Positions 1-11,940 of a stretch of DNA of 64,000 nt are shown one piece after another. This DNA is from Pyrenochaeta sp. MPI-SDFR-AT-0127 (lineage: Eukaryota; Ascomycota; Dothideomycetes; Pleosporales; Cucurbitariaceae): the NCBI GenBank assembly GCA_020747015.1, contig JAGTJM010000020.1, positions 434,001 through 498,000 of the forward strand, written 5' to 3'. Both the position numbers and the translations under genes were made by a program. The notes beneath the pieces were generated by a model, which searched no databases, had not been told where the DNA came from, and saw only the letters and a list, made by a program, of their open reading frames with translations. The stretch's first letter is position 1; the number at the start of each line of letters is the position of its first letter.

Positions 1-276
1 TCAATTTATCCGCGGCAACCCTCAGTTCGGTAAGTTTAGTTTAGCGGCCCGGTACGGTATTCGACTACCTTCTTCATCAACGACTCAGATGATTCGATGA
101 TCAGTATGTCTTGGATTATCTTACCGGAAGAGTGGGTCTTCCATCTCGACCGCAGGCGCGGAAAAATGGGAGCTGGGGTAAGTATATATGATCAACTTTC
201 CCCGTGTACCTTAGTGTCTGCTTTTATTTCTACGTCGTGACCATCCATCGTAATCTTCCCGGCGTCGAATACCAGG
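1..276 (+). promoter_or_regulatory. Upstream region of the GH10 xylanase gene
   Basis: Noncoding 5' flank, cut by the window edge. A TATA-like TATATA lies at 183-188, about 90 bases before the start codon. A CTGGGG at 173-178 fits the CreA carbon-repressor consensus SYGGRG, which is short and could be chance. No GGCTAA (XlnR core) is present in the part that can be seen. Confidence 0.4.
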
Positions 277-1428
277 ATGAAGGCCTCTATCACCCTTGCG
301 TTGCTTCCACTGGTACTCTCCTCACCAGCTCCAGTCCATCCTCGACCTGGTTATGACAATAAACCGAAACCGGCACCCGGCCTCGGCGACCTCGCTAAAA
401 AGGCGGGTTTGAAATACTTCGGTACAGCTATCGACAACGTCGTTCTCGACAACGAAAAGTACACGTCTATTGCCTTCAACAGATCCGAATTCAACCAGGT
501 GACAGCGTCAAATGGTCAAAAATGGGTTCACATCGAACCCCAGCAAAATGTATTCAACTGGACCCTAGGCGATCAAATCGTTGATCCATCAAAGGAAGCG
601 GGCCAAATGCGACGATGCCATACCTTTCTTTGGCACAACCAACTCCCTGACTGGCTAACCACGGGTAATTGGACGAAAACCACGCTACTCGCAGTACTGG
701 AAAACCACATCAAGAAGGAAGCAGAGTATTACTGGGGTGACTGCTACGCCTGGGACGTTGTGAACGAAGCCTTCAACGACAACGGAACCTACCGTTCAAC
801 TATCTGGCTTGACACCATTGGCCCAGAGTACATTGAGCATGCCTTCCGCTTCGCGAGAAAGTACACCTCCCCAGGAACAAAATTGTACTACAACGACTAC
901 GGAATCGAGCGCGTGAACAACAAATCTCTCGCCGTGCAAGTCCTCGTGAAGGATTTCCAGAAACGTAGAGTCCCAATCGATGGTGTGGGTCTGCAGGGGC
1001 ATTTCACAGTGGGCAGAGCCCCGCTGTACAGCGATATCAGAGCTAGCCAGCAATTATTCACCAGTCTGGGATTTGAAACGGCGCTAACCGAGTTGGATGT
1101 GAGACTGGAGCTGCCGGATAATGCGAATAAGACTGCTGCGCAGGCGGTCATTTATGCAGATAGTGTGCGTGCATGTATAGATGAGAAGAAGTGCGTCGGT
1201 GTTACAGTGTGGGACTTCTGGTATGTAAATGGTTTTAGTAGAACCTGCAGATTTTAGACTTTTGCTAACATATTATTTAGGGATCCGGTGTCCTGGGTGC
1301 CAGAAACTTTCCCAGGCCAAGGCAATGCCTGTCTTTGGGATGACAATCTGAACCGTAAGCCGGCATATTATGCTGTAGCGGATGTATTGAGAAGTGCTGC
1401 TGCAAATGGAACGAGGCGGGGATGGTAG
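277..1428 (+). CDS. Secreted GH10 endo-beta-1,4-xylanase
   Basis: Two exons, 277-1220 and 1281-1428, joined by a 60-nt intron with a GCTAACA branch site, give 363 residues. The product should cut internal beta-1,4 bonds of xylan outside the cell. Residues 1-20 form a signal peptide (MKAS.., hydrophobic LALLPLVL core). GH10 hallmarks are visible: WHNQLPDW near 119-126, acid/base Glu about 164 in WDVVNEAF, and nucleophile Glu about 272 in TELDVR. Exon 2 supplies the C-terminal WDP..SW and CLWDDN strands that close the barrel. Several N-glycosylation sequons (NRS, NWT, NGT, NKT) occur. There is no CBM1. Length is normal for a single-domain fungal GH10. It stands alone at the window start, and XlnR, encoded about 33 kb away here, is the expected activator of this class. 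Confidence 0.95.
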
Positions 1429-1650
1429 ATCTACGATATAGCCCTAGCTTAGAAAATGGGACACTACTTGAATCACTGTATTCCTCAGTCTCTACGTCAG
1501 GTAGAAGATCTTAATGAGAAGAACAATATGTAGGCTGCCAGCTAATGGTGTCGTGCTAAGCTTAACCCATATTGGACAACCGGTGATAATTGTGTGCCGT
1601 GATCAGTGCCACCAGCAAAGATGAGGCTCCATTATAGAGTAATCATAATT

Positions 1651-1697
1651 TTGGGGTTACAACTTCGAAAAGGGAAACAGTCCCTTCGTAACCCCAA
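1651..1697. repeat. Imperfect inverted repeat (hairpin)
   Basis: Outer arms TTGGGGTTA (1651-1659) and TAACCCCAA (1689-1697) are perfect complements. Inside, CGAAAAGGGA (1666-1675) faces TCCCTTCG (1681-1688) with a two-base bulge and a 5-nt tip. It lies about 220 bases after the xylanase stop, so it may be a 3' UTR structure or a relic of a small inverted-repeat element. Confidence 0.6.
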
Positions 1698-2220
1698 TCT
1701 GGTTCTCCTGACGTTATAGGCAAAACTTCATTCTGGTGCAAACATAGATACTCTGTGAACTTGTGCTTTGCATATTGATAATTAAAATGGCAGTAAGCTA
1801 TATGACGGTCTCAGAATCTTATGCTAGGCGCTCAAGAAGCTGCCCAACTAGATGCTTGCTGGCGATCCAAGTTGGCAGGAGCCCTCCTGTCGACGCTTGC
1901 TCATCACTGACCGTCTGGCAATCTCAGTACCTGCTTTTTGAAGGACCCTGCCGTGCATCGAACAACCAGGTATAGTAAGATACCGGCTGTGATGTCGCAG
2001 GCAAAAGAATAATGTGAGTACTCGTCATCGGTTGCCTTCCATCTGCTCGCTTTATGTTGCATTTGTACTGGATTATCCCTCGTTTCCCCATCAAAGAGTA
2101 TGCGGTAGGACTGTGCAGGTGCCTATCTGATTTCGGCACTGAGCCTCAGTTCCAGTATGATTCTAGCCACAGTAAGTACTTTCTTTATACTCTGGACCTT
2201 ACCTACAAGATGACAAAAAA

Positions 2221-2547
2221 TCGAAGGATAGCTAAGCGCAAAAATCTGCGAAGCTTTTCTCCCCTCTCCTCCCGCTCCGCTCCACTTTCCCCTCTCCTTT
2301 CCTTTCCTTTCCTTTCCTTCCTTGCACAGAATTCCAGTGGGCTCTTGCAAGAAAAGCTATGATTAAAACCCGAATATGTCTGATGGCAACCCCCCTCCCT
2401 CAAAATCGTGTGAAGTAAAGCAAGAAAAGCAGCTAACAGGACTTGACAGTTCAGTCATATACTTTTTTGGCCCCTTCACAGGACTTGAGTTTGGGGGGTT
2501 GACAACAGCATCGAAGGATCGCTGAGCGCAAATAATAGTCTGCAAAG
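2221..2547. repeat. Pair of imperfect direct repeats
   Basis: A segment starting TCGAAGGATAGCTAAGCGCA at 2221 recurs at 2511 as TCGAAGGATCGCTGAGCGCA. Both copies continue with an A-rich run and a CTGCRAAG block. The copies are 290 bases apart and differ by a few substitutions and a small gap. They look like an old local duplication. Confidence 0.5.
2291..2322 (+). repeat. CCTTT pentamer tract
   Basis: Four perfect CCTTT units (2296-2315) sit inside a longer CT-rich run. This is simple-sequence DNA with no gene assigned to it. Confidence 0.7.
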
Positions 2548-3590
2548 GTCTGCGCCCGGATCACTTATATAATTTTTTCTCTTCTTGGCTTGACTAAAGC
2601 GAACCGAAGTTGTAGTAAAATCCGCTGATAAGTGAAAAGGCGTCTATGGTTCACAAGAGGTAGCGCAATCTAAGAAGATCTCATTGGACGAAACACGCCC
2701 ACTCAATTTATTGAGCCAGTATCTTGCCCGTTAGGTTAGTGGGGTCTAGGGGATTAGCCAGTCATGCATCGGTTCATGGAATACCAAAGCTTGCTGTTTG
2801 TTGCTCTCGAAAACGGTAGGCATTGAGGTTTTGAGCTGGCAAAGACCTACTGTAAATCTGCTTACTTACCCTCATTTTTCAGATTATGTGATTTAGAACT
2901 TCGCAAATGGATCGTTGTAAGCCTGCTGCTTTCTGACAAATCAGTGTAGGGTAAGTGCTGAAGTCTTTAGGATAAGGTCGTCAGATTCTCTTGATGCAGT
3001 CCATTTTCTGACCGGTGTCAGGTGGCTAATTCGCAAAGCTATTGGTCTGGCTACTATGGCTAACACCTTACACAATTCTCCATAGCCAGCGAGTCTGGTC
3101 AGCGAACCATGCAGATCGATACCGAAGAGACTGCGACCGGTGGTCTGAAGGCAAGCTCTGGGCAGCGCAAGTTAGTTTCAACTATCGTGTGCATTTCTAG
3201 ACGTCTCTTCACATTTAGCTACCAAATGTTCGTTTCAAGCAAAACGTCGACATATTTTCAACTTTTGGTTTCACGTTCATATTCAAGTCTGCTCCTGTCG
3301 AGCATATGGTGACTATGTGTAAGTGAGTAGGACAGTAGTTTACAGAACCATTTCGAAGGAAGCATTCTGCTTGACCAGAAGATCCATATAGAAAGCAACT
3401 TTCAAAATAGAATATACTAAAAGCCACAGGGCCTCGATACTTTGGCAGCAATTAGGGTGACCATGTGCAACTAGAAGTACATTCCCATTAACAAGTTTGT
3501 GCGAAAGCTCCGCAACCTTGAAAATACCACAAAGGCTCTGTCGTCATGATTTGTTAAACTTTGTAATGCCAAACATGGTGTGAGGTCTCG

Positions 3591-4775
3591 TGATGAAGGT
3601 TGATGGTGGTCTGGAATCGGGTCGCACGGAGCCCATTGTCTTGGGTCGTCTGTACGATGATGTCGTGTGGTGCTGTTGAAGATGCAGACCACCACATCTT
3701 CAGAGAAGGAATGGGATTCGATGCGTCCAGTAAAATTGATCTATTGATGCCCACGGCATTTTACTATGAACCCCAGAGTTTGCTCTTTTTGTGGAGATTC
3801 GATGCTCTGACTTTGTCGACTTGGCATGGCTATGTGCTCAAGGCACATCGTGGGAGCAGAGCATAAAACAGCCGACGCGGTCGAAATTCGGGCAATCTAA
3901 TTGGCCTTTTGGGGTTATTCGTGTCTCACGGGGTCAATTTATCTTGAATCTGCGTTTATCTTGCGACAGATTGCGGAGATCAGGTTGTTGTGCTTGGCAA
4001 GTCGGACAGCAACGCTCCGCTCTTGGGGCTTCCTGCGCGGGACCAGAACTTAAGAATCCTTGGAATACGTGCAGTCAGCGCTAAATTACCGCCCAGGCTC
4101 TCAGCGTTTGTTGAAGCTGTACGCTTGACCCCTTGATTCCACGGCATTCGTCATTGTACCAGAAGATCAGGGGCTGGGACTTGATCGTGGCGGTGCCGTC
4201 AACGTGTTCCGTGGCTTGACTGTCAAGGTGGTTGAGAATGGTTTTCGCTTTATTTGAGCAATTTCAAGTCTCAGACAGCGAAAGCAATTGCAAACCAGAC
4301 TACAGATATAGGATAATTCCGAGGCGCGTTTCGCTCTTAGTGTTACAACACCACTGCAGATGACTCCATATGATGTCTCGATCTCCCGATCATCTTGGAT
4401 GGACACATTGGCGGGTGCAACGGCCTCAATCGCGATCGACAGGGAAGCCATCACATTGCCGTCCCTGATTCTAACTGTCGGCTCATTACACGCATACGAC
4501 CGCCACTAAGACAACTGCCCTGCTGGCTTCTCTTTCTTGATGGCGTGGATTACATGGATCTCTACACATACAAATGTGCGGAGAACCCTCCACGACAGAG
4601 CAGTCTACATGGTTGACCATGTCGCATAGACGGGCTATAATAGACTCCTATATGAGGGCATTGCTGGTGCGACCGCGCAGGACACGATTTCGGACCGAGA
4701 TCTTGCGGACGGAGGCAAACCAAATTGTCCGGCGGTAGTGGACTCTATATCGAAGGACGAAGAGTCTGTGTGAAT
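3591..4775 (+). pseudogene. Possible decayed gene (unidentified)
   Basis: Plus-strand frames here are open piecewise but broken by stops and frame changes. Coherent fragments include one ending in AVNVFRGLTVKVVENG (about 4136-4255), one of 64 codons (about 4314-4507, containing PYDVSISRSSWMDTLAGATA) and a 47-codon tail (about 4632-4773, ending PAVVDSISKDEESV). The pieces fall in order on one strand and have coding-like composition, which suggests one former gene. I do not recognise the family, and no set of introns I tried restores a single frame. It could instead be chance ORFs. Confidence 0.3.
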
Positions 4776-6288
4776 ATGAATGCTGCTTATTTGGACTGTG
4801 GAATTTAAGTATTTCTATTTACTGGACAATCTCTCCAGGACGAGAGTGAGGGTGTGAATACTCAGTCTATAGTATGTCAGTTTCACAGGCAAATGAAACA
4901 GCGATGCCTTGCCATGCACCTCACCCCGCCGACTGGCATACACAGCCCAAATGCCAAACCCCTCATTCCTTGGCCCTTTGACCCAAACTTGTCTAAGTTT
5001 CTTGGCTTTGCCAAGGGGGTGGAAACCTTGTCCCGCTCTATTGACGCATCGGCAAAGGGGAACAATCGATTGTTGTCTAGTAGAGCACGGGATTTCAAAT
5101 CCACGGTCATTGTGTAGTAATAAGACCCTCTTTCTGTGGGACTTGTGGATGGAAGCGTTGAATCCCACAATTTGGCAAAAAGTGCCTTGTCTCCCTTGCT
5201 CTTTGAGATTACAGCAGCTTCGGCGAGGTCGACAGTCTGAAGATGGATACTTTGGCGACATCATGAATTAGGGCAAGAACAAACTTGGTAAGATCCAGAA
5301 GAGGAGAAATTTGCCATGAATTTCTTCTATTCGTTTGGATCATACGATGGACGCACAATGCCGCCTTATCTCGTGCAGAATGCCCTTGCAGTCGTTCCAG
5401 GTAAGAGTGGGATCCAGGCGCCTCTCAGACGTGGCCTCACGCAAGAGTGCCTGGTGAAGCAGCCATTGTATCGACGGAGATGTAGAAACGCCGGGTCCGT
5501 CCGGAGGCACAATCAATCGAGTGCAGCGTTCTTGGGGCAGGCGAAGGATTCCTCACTCCTTGGGCCAACGTGTCCAGGGCGAGGCTTCCCAGCGTCTGGT
5601 GCAGCGGACATGTGGGAGAGGCGTTCTTCGCAAGTGACGTGAGAACGCCTCATGTGGTGGAAACAAGAAGCGTCGCCACTGCGGTCGAAATGCGTAATGT
5701 CGAGCTGGTCGAAACGACGAGCTTTCCGCCCACAGCCAAGTGACCAAGAGCTTTCCGCGCTGTATCGCTCTGGGCAGTTTCGGCGTCGTGTATCCGGGGG
5801 TCGCATGCTGGAGCATGCCCAGTGGAGACAGGTCCGATGGATCGATCGTCAGTGGCTCTCCGCAACGGAAGAGCGGCCTGGGATGGTCGCAGCAGGATAC
5901 GGGCAGCCCGAACAGCACCTCAGCCCACCGGCGTGCTCACCCAACCTGGTGTGCATGGCTGCTTTGGGGCCAAGCCGCGCCGAGCCAGTAGCGTATTTAG
6001 CGTGCTTGGCGGGCGAATCGATTAGCGTGGCTATGTAGGCCATGGGCCCAAGAGATTTTCCAGGTCTTGGTCATATCCGCTCCGCTGCTGTATTTCTCTT
6101 GCCGCATTCCCCCTCCTCGGCGCCTTCCTGCATCTTCTTATTTACACAAGGGGACGCGCCTTCCACCCAACGGGCTTGCCTTCACCAAGATCTGCCTCTG
6201 CGCTGAACAAGACTGACGTTCCTGCGCTCCACGCTCCATTTCTTGCTGACCACCGACTCCACACTCTCTTGCCAAGAGACGTACCGCC
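4776..6288 (+). promoter_or_regulatory. pacC upstream region with GCCAAG sites
   Basis: No supported gene; overlapping ORFs on both strands reflect GC-rich composition. Four copies of the PacC core GCCAAG (consensus GCCARG) occur: 5735-5740 and 5969-5974 on plus, 6005-6010 on minus, and 6271-6276 on plus within the likely 5' leader. PacC is known to bind this hexamer, so autoregulation is possible. Single sites are common by chance; the grouping is what is notable. Confidence 0.45.
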
Positions 6289-8254
6289 ATGGCCGACACC
6301 CAGAGCACCGTCCCAGCGACGGTCACGACACCGCAACAGCAACCTCAAGGCACTCCCACCCAGCAGAACGCGCCCACGCCCGCTTCTGTTGCTGCCGGCT
6401 CGGGCGACCAGCTCGTCTGTCAGTGGCAGAGCTGTGGCGAGCGCCTGCCCTCTGCCGAACAGCTCTATGTAAGTCAACTCTCCCTGAAGCTCTTGCGCAG
6501 CCGTAACACTAGAAACACTGCTACGCGCTGTAGTACTTCATCTACGCGTTCGCGTCTGTTGCTCTACAGAAGATACTGACTTTTCGATAGGATCACGTTT
6601 GTGAGCGCCATGTTGGCCGCAAGAGCACCAACAACTTGAACTTGACCTGCCAGTGGGGCAACTGCCGTACCACCACGGTCAAGCGTGATCACATCACCTC
6701 TCACATCCGTGTGCACGTTCCGTTGAAGCCGCATAAGTGCGACTTCTGCGGCAAAGCTTTCAAGCGACCCCAGGATCTCAAGAAGCACGTGAAGACTCAC
6801 GCTGACGACTCCGTCTTGCTCCGCTCACCAGAGCCCAACCGCGGCGGCCCTCCTCAAGGCTACCCAGGACAGAACGGTAAACGTAAGCACTCCCTCTCAT
6901 TCTCGGCTTCTCCTTTCACTTCCCTGCCTGTAGCCCCCATTTCCTTTCAATATCTAACTGGCGCTCTACAGTGGTCGCTGACTTGCAGGCGCTTGCCGCT
7001 ACAGCGAGTGGATATCAGTATCCCGATGGCGCGCTTGGTCCCAATGGAGGCTATGGCCAACAGCACCCGGGTGGCGCTCCAGCTGGCTTCTATGGAGGCC
7101 CACCGCAAAATTCTGCCTATGGCCCCGTGTACTATGCCGTCAACCAGACTCAGCAGCTCACCAATGACTACGAAATCAGGAAGCGTGCGGCATATGACGC
7201 TTTGAATGAATTTTTCGGAGACGCAAAGCGTCGCGCAATCGACCCTACCACTTACTATGATGTTGGCCAGCGACTCATGGGCCTCCAGGGCGTCCAGCTT
7301 CCAGTCCTCGGCGGCGGTTACCAGGGTGCCGGTATGTCCGAATATGGCGGACACGGTGGCACAATGGTCGCTCAAGCGCAGCATCCCCCTATGCACCCTT
7401 ACTCTTTGCCCCTTCCCAACCTCAGGACTAAGAGCGATCTGTTGAACATCGACCAATTCCTAGAGCAGCTGCAGAGCACCGTTTATGAGAACCCGAACCA
7501 TGCCGCCGCCGCTGGTGTGCAACACCCCGGCCACTACATTCATACCGGCTACCGTTCAAGCAACTCCCCACCTGGACTCTCCTCTAGCCATTCGCAGTCA
7601 TCTCATGCCACTGCGATCGGTTCCACCAACGCAGAGACCCCTGCTTTGACTCCTGCCTCGAGCGTTCTATCCTATGGCTCGCAGCACTCTCCTGGCGCGG
7701 CACATTCAGCAAGCACCGTCTCACCCACAGCAAGAGCGTCCATCGGTAGCATGTATCCTACTCTTCCGTCTGTTAGCGCCATGTCTGATATGTCTGCTGC
7801 GGCTCCCTCATCTGGACTCGCGCCTGCTTTTGACGCGGATGGTCGTCGGAGATTCTCTGGCAATCTCTTGCAGAAGGCTGCTCCAGACCGACGAGGAAGC
7901 AATTCCATGGACACCTCGGACGATGGTTCTTCTCCTAAGGATCGTCGCGACTCTGACAGCCTACATCACAATGTCAACCAGTTGGCTATTCACTCGCCCA
8001 AGGTAGACCCCGCATTACGATCCCCAAGTGTTTCTTCATCTACCGCCACAGAGACTGGTGACTCATCACAACAGTCCTGGGTAGAGAACATTCGTGTAAT
8101 TGAGAGGCTGAGGGCTTATCTCAAGGACAGACTGGATTCTCATGATTTCTCTGACGACGAGGACAATGATGTGAAGCAGGAGCGCCGCATGAGCGATGAC
8201 GATGTTCACAATCTGTATCCTGTGTTGCGAGCTGTCCAGGAAGGTCGGGAATAG
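6289..8254 (+). CDS. PacC, pH-responsive C2H2 transcription factor
   Basis: Exons 6289-6468, 6591-6882 and 6972-8254 give 584 residues. PacC activates alkaline-expressed genes and represses acid-expressed ones after PalB and proteasomal cleavage remove its C-terminal half. Three C2H2 fingers lie at about 44-130: the first has the PacC-type CQWQSCGERL start split by intron 1, the second starts CQWGNC and has the DNA-reading KRDHITSHIRVH, and the third is CDFCGKAFKRPQDLKKHVKTH. After the fingers come Gly/Tyr/Gln-rich stretches, EIRKRAAYDALNEFFGDAKR, Ser/Pro-rich linkers and an acidic tail around WVENIRVIERLRAYL. The ATG at 6289 has a good context (GCCATGG) and precedes a Gln/Thr-rich leader. 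Intron 2 (89 nt) joins in phase as NGK-LVADLQ. Length is near the usual 580-680 residues. Confidence 0.97.
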
Positions 8255-8988
8255 ACTGACGTAGTTGGTGCTTTGCGGAGTTCAGGCAGGCGTCGAGGTG
8301 TTTCCATACGGTATGGTAAATGGCCGGAACTATGGGAAAGGGAAGGGCTTTGATGTCGACACGCGGCGACGTGTACATTGGTTTAGCTGTTCTTTCTCCA
8401 GTCACTACTAGGGTTTATGCCATGAACGGCCGGGTTGATTTCATACACATTTGTTTGTAGCATTGTGCCAATGCGATGTTTTACCACTTCACACAAAATA
8501 TCACTATCTGGTGCATCCTTACCTAGTCTTGCACGTGAAAGACCACTAATTGATAAAGATCTAATTATATGATTACCAGGTCATAACAACTATCTACGGT
8601 GAGACGATCTTATTGTACTTCTATTCGAGCTGTTCTTCAAGGCTTCCTTTGTTATCCCTTGGAGTAGTTTAGCTGGTCCGTTATCTGTCGCCAAGGCGAT
8701 CTTTGACACATTCGCTTGATCTAAGATCCCCCACACTATCATCCGGAGTCGGAGCATCTAGACAAGCCTTCCCCACGTTCCTATCAGAGCTCGGGCGGTT
8801 GGTGGTCTCATGGGTTAAGACTTCCCCACTCGGAGCCGCGTGCGTTCCAACCTGTTGACAATTCTCACCTAGCTCAGGTTTAACATACTCATAATCGACC
8901 TGTAGCGAATTCAGACAATCAGCCACTGCGTAGTGCATATCTCTACTTCTTGTACTTAATTCGCACGATACTAAACCATAGCCCAATC
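8255..8988. other. Spacer between pacC and the GRGGAGN gene
   Basis: No gene seen. It should hold the pacC 3' UTR and the promoter of the next plus-strand gene. Confidence 0.5.
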
Positions 8989-9561
8989 ATGTACGGTCGC
9001 GGCGGTGCAGGAAACATCAACGCGGCGAAACAGTCAAGCAAGAAGGCTGCCGAGGTATGAATCGCGTACTCCTTGCACTTCTCCGCGCAGCACTCTGCAC
9101 ATTTTTGGAGGCTCGTACTAAATATGACCTAGGACCTCGAGGCAAACCGCTCTACTGCTCCACCGCCTACTCGCTCCCCGCTGCCTGCACAACCTTCTAA
9201 TGCGTCGCAAGACTACGCACACATGGGTCGCGGTGGAGCGGGTAATTGGTACCAACCCACCGAGCTCCAAAAGGAAGGCACCTTCACAACACCATCCGAC
9301 GCAACGGCCATACCTACAGGCTCCAAGCCACAGATCAGCACCCCATGGCACCCAGAAAACCAAGAACTGCCTGTCGCACGGTCTGGGAGGGGAGGCGCGG
9401 GGAATTTTGTGTGGAAGAGCGAAGAGAAAGGGAGCAGAGAGAAGGAGGACGAGGAGAAGAGGAGGGAAGTCGTTAGTCAGGGTGTAGAGCGAGATGTAGA
9501 AGCGGGCTTGGCAAAGCCGCCTGGCGCGGTGTTGGGAAGGGAAACGGAGAAGGGCTGGTGA
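8989..9561 (+). CDS. GRGGAGN-repeat protein (DUF3602 / Par32-like)
   Basis: Exons 8989-9054 and 9133-9561, split by a 78-nt intron with branch site GTACTAA, encode 164 residues. The GRGGAGN motif occurs three times: at the very N-terminus (MYGRGGAGN), near 53 (MGRGGAGNW) and near 98 (SGRGGAGNF). This spacing is the signature of the fungal DUF3602 family. Yeast Par32/Amu1 of this family is a TORC1-linked phosphoprotein that restrains ammonium transporters; transferring that role here is inference. The rest is polar and disordered, with a charged Lys/Glu/Arg run after the last repeat. No signal peptide or membrane segment is seen. Confidence 0.85.
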
Positions 9562-10588
9562 TACGGTCGCTGTGTTTGTCTCAGAGGGTAGATACGGGCT
9601 GCAATGCCAGTATCCTTATAGTACCGAACTTCTTTAAAAACTTATTGTTCAAGTACCCTTCCAATAGGAACCATTGTCAGGCTGCTCTATTGTTGGGAGA
9701 AGGTGGTCAGATGAAAAGGAACTTTCTGCAATGGCTCTTCTCGTCTCAATCTTGTCTCAACTCGTCTCAGCCCGAATCAAGCTTGCTCGGGCTCACTCGT
9801 GATTTAAATTATGGTGCCTCAGGTTACTGATGGCCTCAGCCTGTTCATTCTCAACTTGTCTTTTGTCCATGTCCTGAATTCGGCTCTAGTCCTGGTCCCC
9901 CAATTCCTTTGCCATCCTATCCAAATATCAGCAACTTTAAACAGATGTTCACGGTTAACCGAGTAGATATAGACTCCAAAAGGAACTGTTCTAGGTAGAG
10001 ATCGACTCTGCGAAGAACCTCTCTGAGAAGACAAGGTTGCTGAGGAGCGAGGAGCTCCGGGGGGTGAGTGAAAAGTTCCTGGTAAAGCAATGCTCCGTGG
10101 AGAAAAGAGCTCTGGGGAGAAGGCTCCCAGGACGGGGAGCTCCCAAGAAAGGAGCCCCTGGCTGCTTATATTAGATGGTCGGCTCTGATGTTGGCTATCT
10201 AGAGAGCTCTGGGCCGCATTACACATGGCTGAACTTCGATATTTTGGTTCTGTGGTCATGACAATGTGCTACTGATTGACCCCTCAAGCAGTCAGAGTAG
10301 GAGGATGGCGGAGGTGGAAGAGTCCGACGGTTCTGACGTGGAAGAGGATAAGAGCTTTGATGTAGAAGAGTATGGAGGCTCTATTTTATAGGTTAGAAAT
10401 AGGATTATTCAAGTATTATAACTCAAGGAAGGTGGAAATAGTTGGGATAGAATTATTTCCAATGATTAGACTATTCACGAGAAAATTACACAGAATTTTC
10501 TTTTAGATTTGCAACGAATCGCAATACTATTTCTTGATATTTTCATGACCAGAGACGCTTTCTCGCCTTTCTATTTAGAGATTTCATA

Positions 10589-10609
10589 AGAGAGAGAGAG
10601 AGAGAGAGA
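10589..10609 (+). repeat. AG microsatellite
   Basis: About ten uninterrupted AG units in an AT-rich noncoding stretch. Confidence 0.8.
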
Positions 10610-11252
10610 CTAAAATAAAAGTAGCGAGGTTGTGTTAATATTGCCTAACCGTCCACGAGAAATCGCTCTTCTCAGTGCTAGCAATCTTTAAAAAAAAAGC
10701 TATCCAATCACTCAAGACCATTTGTGGATGTTACATATTCTGTATACACAGTGTTTGAGAAATACGTCTGTTATCTGTAGTTTTGTGTCAAACTTCCCAA
10801 CTGAAGCAGAGACGAGTCGCACAGTCTTCATCAGGCAGTAGACAGAAAGAAGTTGCCTGATAGAATCGGTGTTCTAGTATGCTCCTCCCCATAGAGATGA
10901 GAACATGCAGGGTACATGCCATGGCGACGGCTTCTGCTTGAATAGCAGGAAGGCGCGCAACAGCATCGTCGCCATGAGCAATGGTCCCTCGCCGGGTATT
11001 TAAAGCTCTCTTCCCCTCCTCTTCTCCGACTTTCTTTCTCTTCAACATACAGGTAAGTAATTCACCTTCTCTTTTCACTGATTGCTTGTGTAGGACCGAG
11101 CGATTGGAGTCTGCAAGATTCACGCTCTTGCTCTGCTGGTCGAGGGACCGCCTTCGGGCAGGACTCCCATGACGCATTTGTTCCCAAAGGCTCCCAGATT
11201 AAAATAGCTAGTGGTACGCAGGCTTCTCGTTCCTATGAGATGTCTGTACGCC

Positions 11253-11273
11253 ACGCAGGATTCTGACCTGCGT
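11253..11273. repeat. Small stem-loop with duplicated core
   Basis: ACGCAGG and CCTGCGT form a 7-bp stem around the 7-nt loop ATTCTGA. The 15-nt core GCAGGATTCTGACCT (11255-11269) recurs exactly at 11705-11719 without the closing stem. The reverse complement resembles a tRNA T-arm/B-box (AGGTCAGAATCCT), but no full tRNA fold was found at either site. Confidence 0.5.
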
Positions 11274-11940
11274 AAAAAGCTGACATTTTTCTTTCGTGAA
11301 GAGAAATCTATGGTTCCGTTGGGTGACAATCTTCTGTACATGATATAGCTGTTTGACAATAGACACACTCGAATTCATCATCTCTCCTTTCTCCTTGCAC
11401 GCCATCTTCTCTTTCTAGTACCATTCCGAGGATTGTTCTGCATTTGAATACCAACTGTGACTCAAACAGATGTATAACCTTGAGTCGGAATGTTATATAT
11501 AGGTCAGTGAGGTTGTGGGCTCAGCTTTTGCTTGTGCAAGTCATCACTGCCCAAACGCTTTGTATGCACATGGAAAACAAGAGCTACAATGTGCATCAGA
11601 CACGAAGTCATCATCGCAAGAAAGTAGACAGGAGTTGCTTCCAATTATTGTTGCGTAAAACTGTCATCTCTGCAAAGAAAGAGACATAGCTGTAGCTAGT
11701 GAATGCAGGATTCTGACCTAGGGAGAGGGGTTTGCTCGGAGCGAGGGGAACGATACTTAAATAGCAAAAGCGCGCCAAGCTCAAGGAATATGGATTTTCA
11801 GTCCTCGACTCCCCGCTCTCCCAAAAAGTCGATTTATCGTCTGAGTAAGACCATAATACCGTGGTTGGGTGAGCTGTGGCCATGCAAGAACGAGCTAATG
11901 GAGTCGGAGTTGAGCATTTTGCTGGATCCACGAATTGGTG

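Larger units (their letters stand above)
1429..3590. other. Gene-poor spacer downstream of the xylanase
   Basis: No convincing gene. Short ORFs on both strands lack family resemblance and conserved splice structure. The stretch holds a hairpin at 1651-1697, a pyrimidine-rich tract near 2254-2322 and an imperfect direct repeat (2221 and 2511), listed separately. Confidence 0.5.

Noticed and set aside
5513..6043. Several overlapping 64-128 codon ORFs on both strands
   Set aside because: GC-rich composition gives open frames in many phases; none shows a domain. Treated as pacC upstream sequence.
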